Source: Pseudomonadota bacterium (GTDB lineage Bacteria > Pseudomonadota > Alphaproteobacteria > Sphingomonadales > Sphingomonadaceae). From it: a DNA stretch of 64,000 nt. A model generated the notes under the pieces. The model saw nothing but the letters and a program-made list of their open reading frames with translations, was not told the DNA's origin and ran no database searches. The position numbers were made by a program, and so were the translations under genes. This document shows positions 35,270 through 44,336 of the stretch, piece after piece. Location: NCBI GenBank assembly GCA_023423655.1, contig JAFAFE010000004.1:79447-143446 (forward strand), read 5' to 3'. The first letter of the stretch is position 1. Every line of letters begins with the position of its first letter.

Positions 35270-36886
35270 ATGACCACCACCCGTTCCGCCCGCCTTGAAG
35301 TGCGGCAGGCCAAACATAGCGATGTGCCGGGCATCGCCGCGCTTATCCGCCGCGTTTATGAAGAGTTGCCGCCTTATACTTATGGCGAAATCCGCGCGCA
35401 GATGAACAATTATCCCGAAGGTGAATTTGTCGCGGTGCTAGACGATAAGGTGGTCGGCTATTGCGCCTCGATGCGGATTTCGGGCGCGATTGCGCTGAAA
35501 CCGCATGATTGGGATGAGATTACAGGCAATGGATTCGGCTCGCGCCACGATCCCACCGGCGACTGGCTTTATGGCTATGAGATGTGCGTTGACCCCAAGG
35601 TGCGCGGCACCCGCATCGGACGCAGGCTTTATGAAGAGCGGCGCGCGCTTGCCGAACGGCTGGAACTATCCGGCATCGTCTTTGGTGGCCGGATGCCGGG
35701 CCTGTCGCGCGTGTGGAAGAAAATGGGCGAAGATCCGGAAGAATATCTCGCGCAAATTGTTGCGGGCAAAATACATGATCCGGTGATCCGCTTCCAGCTT
35801 GCCAACGGGTTTGAACCGATCGGCGTCCTCGCCAATTATCTCCCCGAAGATAAACGCTCGAAAGGCTTTGCCGCGCATATGGTGTGGCACAACCCTTATG
35901 TCGAACGCGACAAGCCGGTGAAGCATCGCCTGCCGCGCGGGGTGGAAGCCGTGCGTTTGGCGACGTGCCAATTGCAGGCACGCGCGGTCAAAGACTTTGA
36001 CGAATTTTTGAAGAATATCGAATATTTCGTTGATGTTGCTGCAGATTATGAAGCTGACTTCATCGTTTTCCCCGAACTTTTCACCCTCTCGTTGCTCTCG
36101 TTCGAAGATCGCGAGTTGAGTCCACAGGAGGCTATCGAGGCGCTCACCAAATATACGCCCAAGCTTAAAAAAGCCTTCGCGGCGATGGCGCTTAAATATA
36201 ATATCAACATTATCGGCGGCTCGCACCCGACCCGCGCGGACGATCATGACATTCAAAATGTCGCTTATGTATTCCTGCGCGACGGGTCGGTGCATGAGCA
36301 GGAAAAAATCCACCCTACGCCCAATGAACGCTATTGGTGGAACATCAAGGGCGGCGATAAAATCGAAGCGATCCCGACCGATTGCGGGCCGATTGGCGTG
36401 CTGATTTGCTATGATAGCGAATTTCCGGAACTGGCGCGCCGCTTGGCCGATGAAGGCGCGCGCATCATCTTCACGCCTTTCTGCACCGATAGCCGTCAGG
36501 GCTATTTGCGGGTGCGCTATTGTTCGCAAGCGCGCGCGATTGAAAATCAATGTTTTGTCGTGCTGTCCGGCAATGTCGGCAACCTTCCCAATGTCGGCAA
36601 TATGGACATCCAATATGCGCAAAGCTGCATCCTGACGCCGTGCGACTTCCCGTTCGCGCGCGATGGTATTGCGGCGGAAGCCACGGAAAATGTTGAAACC
36701 TTGACGATCAGCGACGTGAACTTAGCCGACCTTAACTGGGCGCGCGCCGAAGGAACGGTGCGCAACCTCGCCGACCGCCGCTTTGACCTTTACCATATCG
36801 AATGGGACCGCGCGCAGGGCAAAGGCCATGGCCGCAGCAAACCGAGGGCGGAACCGATCGGCACGAATAAGCCGGGTGGTGGGTGA
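35270..36886 (+). CDS. Fused GNAT acetyltransferase and carbon-nitrogen hydrolase
   Basis: A 538-aa two-domain protein. Residues about 8-215 form a GNAT domain, with the acetyl-CoA loop near VDPKVRGTRIGRRLYEER. Residues about 230-510 form a nitrilase-superfamily domain with all three catalytic residues: Glu in FPELF, Lys in QEKIHPTPNE and Cys in LICYDSEFP. The fusion suggests linked N-acylation and amide hydrolysis of one metabolite, but the substrate is unknown. AGGGAG precedes the ATG at 35270. The same architecture is known in other bacteria as a bifunctional family. Confidence 0.88.
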   Translation: MTTTRSARLEVRQAKHSDVPGIAALIRRVYEELPPYTYGEIRAQMNNYPEGEFVAVLDDKVVGYCASMRISGAIALKPHDWDEITGNGFGSRHDPTGDWLYGYEMCVDPKVRGTRIGRRLYEERRALAERLELSGIVFGGRMPGLSRVWKKMGEDPEEYLAQIVAGKIHDPVIRFQLANGFEPIGVLANYLPEDKRSKGFAAHMVWHNPYVERDKPVKHRLPRGVEAVRLATCQLQARAVKDFDEFLKNIEYFVDVAADYEADFIVFPELFTLSLLSFEDRELSPQEAIEALTKYTPKLKKAFAAMALKYNINIIGGSHPTRADDHDIQNVAYVFLRDGSVHEQEKIHPTPNERYWWNIKGGDKIEAIPTDCGPIGVLICYDSEFPELARRLADEGARIIFTPFCTDSRQGYLRVRYCSQARAIENQCFVVLSGNVGNLPNVGNMDIQYAQSCILTPCDFPFARDGIAAEATENVETLTISDVNLADLNWARAEGTVRNLADRRFDLYHIEWDRAQGKGHGRSKPRAEPIGTNKPGGG

Positions 36887-36893
36887 CGGGCTG

Positions 36894-37050
36894 CCCTCCC
36901 CTCCCGCTTGCGGGAGGCGTCGGGAGTGGGAGAGTCCGTTAATCCAGTAGCTTCGGCGTGAACCATAGCCCACCCCGACTACGACTAAGAATTTTCACTA
37001 CGTTCAAATTCCTAAGTCTGCGTTGCCCCTCCCGCAAGCGGGAGGGGGCT
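36894..37050. repeat. Intergenic repeat element, copy 2
   Basis: The arms CCCTCCCGC...GCGGGAGG type (36901-36916 and 37026-37046) are inverted copies. The stretch 36971-37022 is almost identical to 16221-16272 of copy 1. It lies exactly between two convergent genes and ends one base before the stop codon of the monooxygenase gene. Confidence 0.75.
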
Positions 37051-38259
37051 TCATGCGCTGCCTTCCGGCCTCTCCACCCGTTCGCGCCTTATGCCTAAGC
37101 CGACCAACCGCCCGGGGATGCGTTGCAATAGCGGGTAGCGGTCGAGTAGCCTCACAATCCATGGGGCTTTTGTCGGGCCTTTGCCTTGTAGCAAGGGGGT
37201 AATCAGCCCGTTTTGCGCCAGTCTTTGCCCTGCTTGAATGAGCCGCGTGGGGAGCATCCGGCGGGCCTGCACTTTGGCAAGCAGCGGGTCTATCGCTGCC
37301 CCCTGCGCCATCGGCCCTGCAAGGATATTGGCCGCCGCGACCGCATCCTGAATGGCAAGATTAATCCCCACACCGCCAATCGGCGACATGGTGTGGGCCG
37401 CGTCCCCGATGACGAGCAGCCCCGGCTTCGACCAGTTTTTGAGCCTATCGAGCGCGACCGAGAGCAGTTTCAACTGCGCCACATCGGTCAGCACCGTGTC
37501 GAGCGGCGCATGCTCTGGCACGAGTCTTTCTATCCGCGCGCGGAACGCCGCTATCCCTTCGGCTTTCAACGCTTCCGCGCTGTCTTTGGGGATGAGATAG
37601 GCGCATTGCCAATAATCGCTACGGTCGATCATCACCATCATCGCCCCGCCATCTATGACACCGCGCAAGCCCCCTTGCACGTCCGCCGATTTGGGGATGG
37701 GGAACCATAATATATCCATCGGCGCGCCCAATATTTCGGCCTCAAGCCCGGCATTATCGCGCAGGATAGAGCCGCGCCCGTCCGCCGCAATGACCAGTCC
37801 GCCGCCATCGGTGATGATGCGGCCATCGTCCAATTGCACCCCCGCAACCCGACCGCTTTCTTCGACCAGCCCCGCAACCTTGGCCTCCATATGGAGCGTG
37901 AAATGCGGGTAGCGCATGGCTTCATCGCGCAGAAAATCAAGAAATTCCCATTGCGGCATCATCGCGATAAAGGGCGCAGGCGTTGGCAAATGGCTCAAAT
38001 CGCCAAGCTTATAGTCTTTGCCTCCGAAACGGGTTTGCGCGCTATCAATCCGGCTATGCGGCCGCGCGAGAAAAATGTCCAACAGCCCCAACTGGTCGAG
38101 TATCTCCATTGTCGAGGGATGCACCGTATCGCCGCGAAAATCGCGGAAGAAATCGGCATGTTTTTCAAACACCGTGACCGGCACGCCAACGCGCGCAAAC
38201 AGTAATGCAGCCATCATGCCTGCAGGGCCGCCGCCGATAATAAGGAGGGATCGGGACAT
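37051..38259 (-). CDS. FAD-dependent aromatic-hydroxylase-type monooxygenase
   Basis: A PHBH/UbiH-fold flavoprotein of 402 aa. It shows the FAD-binding GGGPAGMMAALLFARVG at about 8-24, a DG-type second motif (VIAADGRGS), and VIGDAAHTMSPIGGVGINLAI (given here as its core GDAAHTMSPIGG), the GD motif of the class. It should use NAD(P)H and oxygen to hydroxylate an aromatic or similar substrate that cannot be named. ATG 38259 has AAGGAGG seven bases upstream, so the longer frame to 38322 is rejected. Confidence 0.87.
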   Translation of the reverse strand: MSRSLLIIGGGPAGMMAALLFARVGVPVTVFEKHADFFRDFRGDTVHPSTMEILDQLGLLDIFLARPHSRIDSAQTRFGGKDYKLGDLSHLPTPAPFIAMMPQWEFLDFLRDEAMRYPHFTLHMEAKVAGLVEESGRVAGVQLDDGRIITDGGGLVIAADGRGSILRDNAGLEAEILGAPMDILWFPIPKSADVQGGLRGVIDGGAMMVMIDRSDYWQCAYLIPKDSAEALKAEGIAAFRARIERLVPEHAPLDTVLTDVAQLKLLSVALDRLKNWSKPGLLVIGDAAHTMSPIGGVGINLAIQDAVAAANILAGPMAQGAAIDPLLAKVQARRMLPTRLIQAGQRLAQNGLITPLLQGKGPTKAPWIVRLLDRYPLLQRIPGRLVGLGIRRERVERPEGSA

Positions 38260-38440
38260 GCTAGGGCCTCCTTTGGAACCAAAAACATTGTCAAGATTGG
38301 CCAAAGGCGCAAGAAAAGTCACTAGCGCGCGATTTTTTTCTGTTCAGTGCGGCCCCTGCGCCATAGACCCTCTACTATGAATTTATCCCCGCGCTATTGT
38401 GTCTTGCCCCCTGCCCCCTCACCTATACACGGAGGGCAGT

Positions 38441-40228
38441 TTGGCGTCTGACCTGCTGATCCGCGATATTTCGGACGCGCTAGTGATTTTAGGCGCGGCG
38501 GGGCTGGTCATCCCGGCCTTTGCGCGGTTCCGCATCAGCCCGGTCATCGGTTTCATTCTGGTCGGCGTGTTGGTCGGCCCGTCCGCGCTCGGCTCTCTGG
38601 TCGATGACTATCCTTGGCTTTTTTATGTCACCATCACCGATCCGGAAGGGATAGCGCCCTTCGCCGAATTCGGCATCATCTTGCTGCTCTTTTCCATCGG
38701 CTTGGAGCTGAGTTTCAAGCGTTTATGGTCGATGCGGCGGCAAGTGTTCGGCGTGGGCGCGGCGGAATTGCTGGGCTGCGGCGCACTGATTGCGCTCATC
38801 CTTTACGGCTTTGGCCTGTCGGAAAAAGGCGCGATCGGGCTGGGCCTCGCGCTCGCTTTATCCTCGACCGCGCTGGTGTTGCCGATGGTCGGCACCAAAA
38901 GTCCGGTCGGAAAAGCCGCCTTTTCGATGCTCTTATTTGAAGATCTGGCGCTAGTCCCGATCATCTTCGCGCTTGGTGCCATGGCGCCTTATGCGAGCAA
39001 GGATGGCTGGGACGGCCTGTTCGAAACATTAGGGTTCGGTGCGCTCACCATCATCATATTATTCCTCGCAGGCCGTTTTTTCCTGCCGCGCCTGTTTGCC
39101 CAAGCCGCGCGCACCAAAAGCCCCGAACTATTCCTGTCGGCCAGCTTGCTCGTCGTGATTGTCGCCAGTCTAGCGACCGCAGGCGTCGGTCTGTCGCCAA
39201 TTGTCGGCGCGCTGCTTGCCGGGCTGCTCATCGCCGAAACCGAATATCATGGTGAGGTTGAAACCATGACCGCGCCCTTCAAGGGACTGGCGTTGGGGGT
39301 GTTCCTCATCACCATCGGCATGAGCCTCGACATTGCGACCATCCTCAAACAATGGCCGGACCTGTTGATGGCGGTGGTCGGCGTTGTGATGATAAAATCG
39401 ATAGTGACGGGTTTGCTGCTGCGCTTTTCGGGCGCGCCCAAGGGGCTGTCGGCGGAAGTCGGCCTGCTCATGGCCTCGCCTTCGGAAACCACGCTCATCG
39501 TTTTGACGACTGCGCTGGCGGCGGGCATTATCAGTATGCAAACCGCGCAATTCTGGCAGATTGTGACGGCCATCGGCCTCACCATCACGCCTTTGCTGGC
39601 GAAGCTCGGCCAATATATTGCGCGGCGCATCGAAAATAAAAGCGGTGATTTGCAGCAGATTATGGATGCTGACAGCGGCGAGCGGCGCACCATCATATTG
39701 GGCTTTGGCCGCGTGGGTCAAGTGGTCGCGGATATGCTGGAACGGCACGGCCAGCCTTATCTTGCTGTCGAGGCGAATATTGATGTCGTCATCGCCGCGC
39801 GGGGGGACGGCTATAAGGTGATTTTCGGTAACACCGCGCGGCCCGAGATGCTGAACCGGCTCAATCTCGACAATGCCGCAGCGATTGTCATGACGATGAA
39901 TGACCCAGTGCAGCAGGTGCGCTCGACCGCACAAATCCGCAAAAACTGGCCCAATGTGCCGATTGTAAGCCGCGCGCGCGATGCCGACCATGCCGCCGCC
40001 CTTTATAAAGCAGGCGCGACAGATGCGGTGCCGGAAACCTTGGAAAGCTCGTTACAGCTTTCCGAAGCGGTGCTGGTGGATTTGGGCATCGCCATGGGAC
40101 CGGTGATTGCGTCGATCCATGAACGCCGCGCGGAAATGCGGTCCGAAATCATGCGCAAGGGTGACATGGACGAAGAGCCCCGTTTGCGACGAACACAAAT
40201 GCCTCAGCCTAAGCCAAGTGAGGGGTAG
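38441..40228 (+). CDS. KefB-type monovalent cation:proton antiporter with RCK domain
   Basis: A CPA2-family antiporter. About twelve membrane segments fill residues 1-385. A cytosolic RCK/TrkA-N domain begins at about 410 (TIILGFGRVGQVVADML), which binds nucleotide or glutathione conjugates in Kef proteins. A glutamate-containing IGLELSFKRLW and LSSTALVLP helices are typical. The start is TTG 38441, chosen because GGAGGG lies at ideal distance; a GTG 14 codons upstream has none. It would export K+ in exchange for H+. The length is 595 aa. Confidence 0.88.
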   Translation: MASDLLIRDISDALVILGAAGLVIPAFARFRISPVIGFILVGVLVGPSALGSLVDDYPWLFYVTITDPEGIAPFAEFGIILLLFSIGLELSFKRLWSMRRQVFGVGAAELLGCGALIALILYGFGLSEKGAIGLGLALALSSTALVLPMVGTKSPVGKAAFSMLLFEDLALVPIIFALGAMAPYASKDGWDGLFETLGFGALTIIILFLAGRFFLPRLFAQAARTKSPELFLSASLLVVIVASLATAGVGLSPIVGALLAGLLIAETEYHGEVETMTAPFKGLALGVFLITIGMSLDIATILKQWPDLLMAVVGVVMIKSIVTGLLLRFSGAPKGLSAEVGLLMASPSETTLIVLTTALAAGIISMQTAQFWQIVTAIGLTITPLLAKLGQYIARRIENKSGDLQQIMDADSGERRTIILGFGRVGQVVADMLERHGQPYLAVEANIDVVIAARGDGYKVIFGNTARPEMLNRLNLDNAAAIVMTMNDPVQQVRSTAQIRKNWPNVPIVSRARDADHAAALYKAGATDAVPETLESSLQLSEAVLVDLGIAMGPVIASIHERRAEMRSEIMRKGDMDEEPRLRRTQMPQPKPSEG

Positions 40229-40245
40229 GCGCGGGCCTACCCTTA
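40223..40245 (+). terminator. Hairpin overlapping the antiporter stop
   Basis: GGGTAGGC (40223-40230) pairs with GCCTACCC (40235-40242) and is followed only by TTAT. The TAG stop codon is inside the stem. It is a weak terminator candidate. Confidence 0.45.
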
Positions 40246-40246
40246 T

Positions 40247-40354
40247 CGTCATTGCGAGCGCCGTTAGGCGCGCGGCAATCCAGAGCAGTCAAACGCGGAC
40301 GCCCTGCACTATTCGGCTCTGGATTGCCGCGCCGCTTCGCGGCTCGCAATGACG
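40247..40354. repeat. CGTCATTGCGAGC palindromic repeat, copy 1
   Basis: CGTCATTGCGAGC (40247-40259) and GCTCGCAATGACG (40342-40354) are perfect inverted ends. GCAATCCAGAG and CTCTGGATTGC form an inner stem. The same family occurs at 62155-62239. It lies between two convergent genes. Confidence 0.8.
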
Positions 40355-40388
40355 GTCGTTTGGGGAATAAGGAGCGTAAACCCGCCCC

Positions 40389-43337
40389 TTATTTCGGCCC
40401 CTTTTCCGGCATCACCTGCATCGTCCAAGCCCCGTTCGGGGTCATATATTGTTTGGCCATGCGCTGGATGTCGGCAGGCGTCACGCTTGCAAGGTCGGCA
40501 ATATAGTTGCGCAGCGAATTGAACCTCTGCGGCTCGCTCGTTGCGCCTTCCAGTTGCAGCATCCAGAACATATTGCCCGACGAGGCGCGCACCACCTGCT
40601 CCTTGATCGGGCCGACCGCGCGTTGGAGTTCGTCGTCCGTCGGCGGTGTTTTGGCAAGATCAGCGGCGATGCTGCGTGAAATTTCGAAAAATTTCGCCAC
40701 ATCATCGGGCTGGAGCAGGCTGACCGCCATCAAGGTGCCGCCATTATTTAAACTGTCCGGCCATTCACTCACCACTTGCGGGGCATAGCTTGCGCCCTGC
40801 TCCTGCCGCATCCGATCGAACAGACGGTCGGTGAAGATCGCCGCCAGCACATCGAGCCCCCGCCCTTCCTTGACCTTGGCCAGTCCGCCGCCGGTCGGCC
40901 AAGCGATGACCGCCGCGGCTTGGTTATCGTCGCCCTTATGGGTGAGCGTAACCGGCGCTTTGCCGACCGCCAAGGGGGTGACATTGGCATGTGCTGCCCG
41001 AATGGTCGCCGGACGGTCCGCCAGCGCGCCGAAGGTTTCGGTCAAAAGAGCATTGATATCAACCGTGCGCAAATCGCCGAACACCTGTATTTCTACCGGT
41101 CCATTGGCGAGCAAGGGCGACCAAAAGGCCTTGAATTTTTCAGGCGTCAGCGCGTCAATGTCCGCCTTGTCCGGGGCCATCCAACGTTTGTCACCGCCGT
41201 GGAGCAAGCCTTCCAACTGGCGCTTGATAACCTCCATCGCCGATCCCTGCTGTGACACAAAGCCCATCTGCTCGCTCGCCTTGATGCGATGCACCGGCTC
41301 CGGATTCCACGCAGGCGCGGAAAGCTGGGCTGCGAGCAGGCGCAACTGGTCTTTCAGATCCTGCGGCGTGGTTTCGGCCCGCAATTCAAACGCATCATCA
41401 TCAATATTGAAATCGAGATTGATGAGCCGCCCGTTGGTAATGCGGTCAATATCATTCTGCTTGAGCTTTCCAATGCCGCTGGCTTCAAGGCCGTAAAGGC
41501 CGGTCCATAACAGGTTCGGATCGGTCGGGCTCAACGCCTTGCGCCCGCCGCCAAAGCGCACATTGACGCGCACCTTGCCCGGTTCAATATCGCTATTATA
41601 AACCAGCGCGGTCATGCCGTTGCTGAAGCGCTTGAGGTCCATGTCGAACACCGGCACCTTGGCTTCGGCAGTGACACTGCCCGGCGCGCCAAGTTTGGGC
41701 AAATCGTCAAAAGTCGCCTTGCTTTCGACAAGCCGCGCCTTGCTGTCCGCCGGAATAGTGCCGCTCGCCGCCGATGCGAGCTTTTTCTCCGCATCGGGGA
41801 TGGCCATCGGGCTGGACAGGAACGCGCGGGTTGTGCCGGAAAACAGCTTGCGCGTGGTCTCAAGCAAAGCCTTGGGCGTCGCCAATTCTTTGGTCGAACG
41901 GAACAGCCAACGCTGGTTGGTCGGGTCCGTCACGGTTTCGCGAATGTCGAGCGCGTTGACCAGATCATCGGCTTGCTTGGAGCCAGCCTCATTCTGGCGG
42001 TTTTCCACTTCTTTGGTAAGGAAAGCATCGACGGTTGCAAATTCGCGGTCAATATCCGCCTGACTGGGCGGCGATTTCATCGCATCCTCGATCACGCCGC
42101 GCACATCGCGCAGCGCCTTTTCCCACTCATTATTGAGCGGAACAATCGACACCGAGGTCACATGGGCCGAGCGGCTGATCTTGTCGTCCGACACCGATGC
42201 GACCAGATAAGAGCCGCCGTTGCGCGCGCGATTTTCCAGACGCCGGTTAATCAGCATATTGGCGAGATAATCGAGATACAGGCCTTGCGTATATTTGATC
42301 GAGTCGGTGACCTGCCGCCAAGGCCGCGCGACTGTATAGGTCACGACCATCGGCTGGGTCGGCTCGACGATTGTTTTGGCAACCGCCTTGCCTTTTACCG
42401 GATCGCCGAAGTCGGGGTCGGTCGGGGCCGCGCCATCAGCTTTCCAATCGCCGAAATATTTGGCGACCAGTCCCGCATATTGCGCCGGATCGCCATCACC
42501 GGAAATGATGATGACCACACGGTCGGGACGATACCAGCGGTCGTGGAACGCCTGGATGGCACTGGCCGTCGCGCCGCCGATGGTTTTCGGGGTGCCGATG
42601 GGCGAGCGCACTGCAAGCCGTTGTCCGGCAAAGACATGTTCGCGCTGTGCATCCCCTTGCCGCTGTTGCGGGCCGTCGGATTCGCGCTGTTCGGCCATGA
42701 CCACCGATTTTTCGGTGTCGATGGTGCGCTGGTCGAGTTTGGGTTCGCGCACCATCCCCGACAATATCTTGATACTTTCGTCCAGCCCCGATGCGGTCGC
42801 GTTGGGGAGGTCAAGCTGATAGACGGTGTGGGTCGGTGATGTTTGTGCATTGCTGTCGCTGCCGAAGGTCGCGCCCAGCCGTTGCCACACGCGCTTGGCT
42901 TCGCCATCGGGCACATATTTGGAGCCACGGAACAGGAGATGTTCAAGGAAATGCGCAAAGCCGCGCTCGGCATCTTCCTCCATCAGTGACCCGGCATCGA
43001 CGCGCACGCGGATCGCGACCTGTCCCGGCGGCACTCCGTTTTTGCGCACCGCATAGCGCAGGCCATTGGATAAAGTGCCGAACTGCCAGCCCTTGTCCGG
43101 CGGAATATCGCTGCCCTTATAGAGCCAGGCCGACGTATCGACATCGGCCGGAAGCGGCGGAATGGCAGGCGCTTGTGTCGGCGGATGCGTGGCCATGACA
43201 GGCGTTGGCGGAGTGGAGGCCGGACTTTGCGTCGTTTGTGCCTGCACCAAGGTCGGCATCAATGCCGTGGTCAGAAGGAAAGACAGCAAGAGCGCAGGGC
43301 GCTTCTTGCGCGATGCCACAACATTTTGATGTTTCAT
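40389..43337 (-). CDS. M16 family zinc metallopeptidase (two-domain, periplasmic)
   Basis: A 982-aa pitrilysin-family protease. The signal peptide covers about residues 1-35 (MKHQN to LVQAQ), and a Pro/Thr-rich linker follows. The inverted zinc motif HFLEH lies in RGFAHFLEHLLFRG at about 135, with the distal Glu in the TIDTEKSVVMAEQRE region. A second, inactive M16 half starts near residue 600. The two halves form the clam-shell chamber that degrades short peptides. ATG 43337 is preferred; the upstream extension to 43430 disrupts the signal peptide. Confidence 0.9.
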   Translation of the reverse strand: MKHQNVVASRKKRPALLLSFLLTTALMPTLVQAQTTQSPASTPPTPVMATHPPTQAPAIPPLPADVDTSAWLYKGSDIPPDKGWQFGTLSNGLRYAVRKNGVPPGQVAIRVRVDAGSLMEEDAERGFAHFLEHLLFRGSKYVPDGEAKRVWQRLGATFGSDSNAQTSPTHTVYQLDLPNATASGLDESIKILSGMVREPKLDQRTIDTEKSVVMAEQRESDGPQQRQGDAQREHVFAGQRLAVRSPIGTPKTIGGATASAIQAFHDRWYRPDRVVIIISGDGDPAQYAGLVAKYFGDWKADGAAPTDPDFGDPVKGKAVAKTIVEPTQPMVVTYTVARPWRQVTDSIKYTQGLYLDYLANMLINRRLENRARNGGSYLVASVSDDKISRSAHVTSVSIVPLNNEWEKALRDVRGVIEDAMKSPPSQADIDREFATVDAFLTKEVENRQNEAGSKQADDLVNALDIRETVTDPTNQRWLFRSTKELATPKALLETTRKLFSGTTRAFLSSPMAIPDAEKKLASAASGTIPADSKARLVESKATFDDLPKLGAPGSVTAEAKVPVFDMDLKRFSNGMTALVYNSDIEPGKVRVNVRFGGGRKALSPTDPNLLWTGLYGLEASGIGKLKQNDIDRITNGRLINLDFNIDDDAFELRAETTPQDLKDQLRLLAAQLSAPAWNPEPVHRIKASEQMGFVSQQGSAMEVIKRQLEGLLHGGDKRWMAPDKADIDALTPEKFKAFWSPLLANGPVEIQVFGDLRTVDINALLTETFGALADRPATIRAAHANVTPLAVGKAPVTLTHKGDDNQAAAVIAWPTGGGLAKVKEGRGLDVLAAIFTDRLFDRMRQEQGASYAPQVVSEWPDSLNNGGTLMAVSLLQPDDVAKFFEISRSIAADLAKTPPTDDELQRAVGPIKEQVVRASSGNMFWMLQLEGATSEPQRFNSLRNYIADLASVTPADIQRMAKQYMTPNGAWTMQVMPEKGPK

Positions 43338-43466
43338 AAACCAGCTATATAAGCCCGCTTGCTTGCTCGCCAGTGAATAGTGATGCCGGGAAGTGTGCGC
43401 GGGGGAGACTTGACAGGATGAAGTTAACATTCCGATCGGATTTCTTTTCTGTATGATGCGGCCATC

Positions 43467-44315
43467 ATGACCGGTTCCAACGCCCCATTCACCATTGCCC
43501 TTTTGCAGATGACCAGCGGCATCGAGCCTGAACGCAATTGCGCGCAGATTGTTGCAGCTTTGGAAGAGGCACGGGCCGGAGGCGCAAAAATATTATTTGC
43601 GCCCGAAATGTCGCTGCTACTTGACCGCGACCGGCAGCGGTCCGCGGCGCATATCGGCCATGAGGCAGAGAGCCGCGCGATTGCGGCTTTGCAGCAAGCC
43701 GCGCGCAATAGCGGCCTATGGCTCCATCTCGGCTCCGCACCATTTGTGGACGAGCAGGATGGGGAAAAGCGCGTCAACCGCACATTGGTCATTGATGACA
43801 AGGGTGTGGTGCGGGCGCGTTATGACAAAATCCATCTGTTCGATGTGGATTTGGCTACCGGCGAAAGCTGGCGGGAATCCTCGACTTATACGGGTGGTGG
43901 AGCGCCGGTTGCGGTTGATACGCCGTGGGGCCGGTTGGGGCTTTCCATCTGCTATGATCTGCGCTTTCCCGACCTTTATCGCGCGCTCACCGATGCAGGC
44001 GCGACGATGCTTGCCATTCCGGCGGCCTTCACCGTGCCGACGGGCGAGGCGCACTGGCATATTTTACAGCGCGCGCGGGCGATTGAAGCGGGGGTATTTG
44101 TGATTGCGGCCGCACAGGTCGACACCCATGAGGACGGGCGCAAAACCTATGGCCATTCGCTCGTCATCGACCCGTGGGGCAAGATTTTACTTGATATGGG
44201 AGACACGCAAGGCGTCGGCTTTGCGAAACTCGACCCGGCGGAAATCGCCAAGGTGCGCGCCGCCGTCCCTGCCCTCGCCAACCGCAAAGCCATTGGCGAG
44301 GTGCAGATTTTTTAA
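43467..44315 (+). CDS. Nitrilase-superfamily amidase (NIT-type deaminated glutathione/omega-amidase)
   Basis: A cytosolic carbon-nitrogen hydrolase of 282 aa with the triad Glu in FAPEMSLL, Lys in YDKIHLFDVD and Cys in SICYDLRFPDLYR. KIHLFDVD and the ESSTYTGGG loop place it with Nit1/Nit2 enzymes, which clear deaminated glutathione or omega-amides. It is convergent with the helicase gene, 21 bp apart, and divergent from the protease. Confidence 0.87.
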   Translation: MTGSNAPFTIALLQMTSGIEPERNCAQIVAALEEARAGGAKILFAPEMSLLLDRDRQRSAAHIGHEAESRAIAALQQAARNSGLWLHLGSAPFVDEQDGEKRVNRTLVIDDKGVVRARYDKIHLFDVDLATGESWRESSTYTGGGAPVAVDTPWGRLGLSICYDLRFPDLYRALTDAGATMLAIPAAFTVPTGEAHWHILQRARAIEAGVFVIAAAQVDTHEDGRKTYGHSLVIDPWGKILLDMGDTQGVGFAKLDPAEIAKVRAAVPALANRKAIGEVQIF

Positions 44316-44336
44316 GGATAGGCGTGAAAGACGCGC

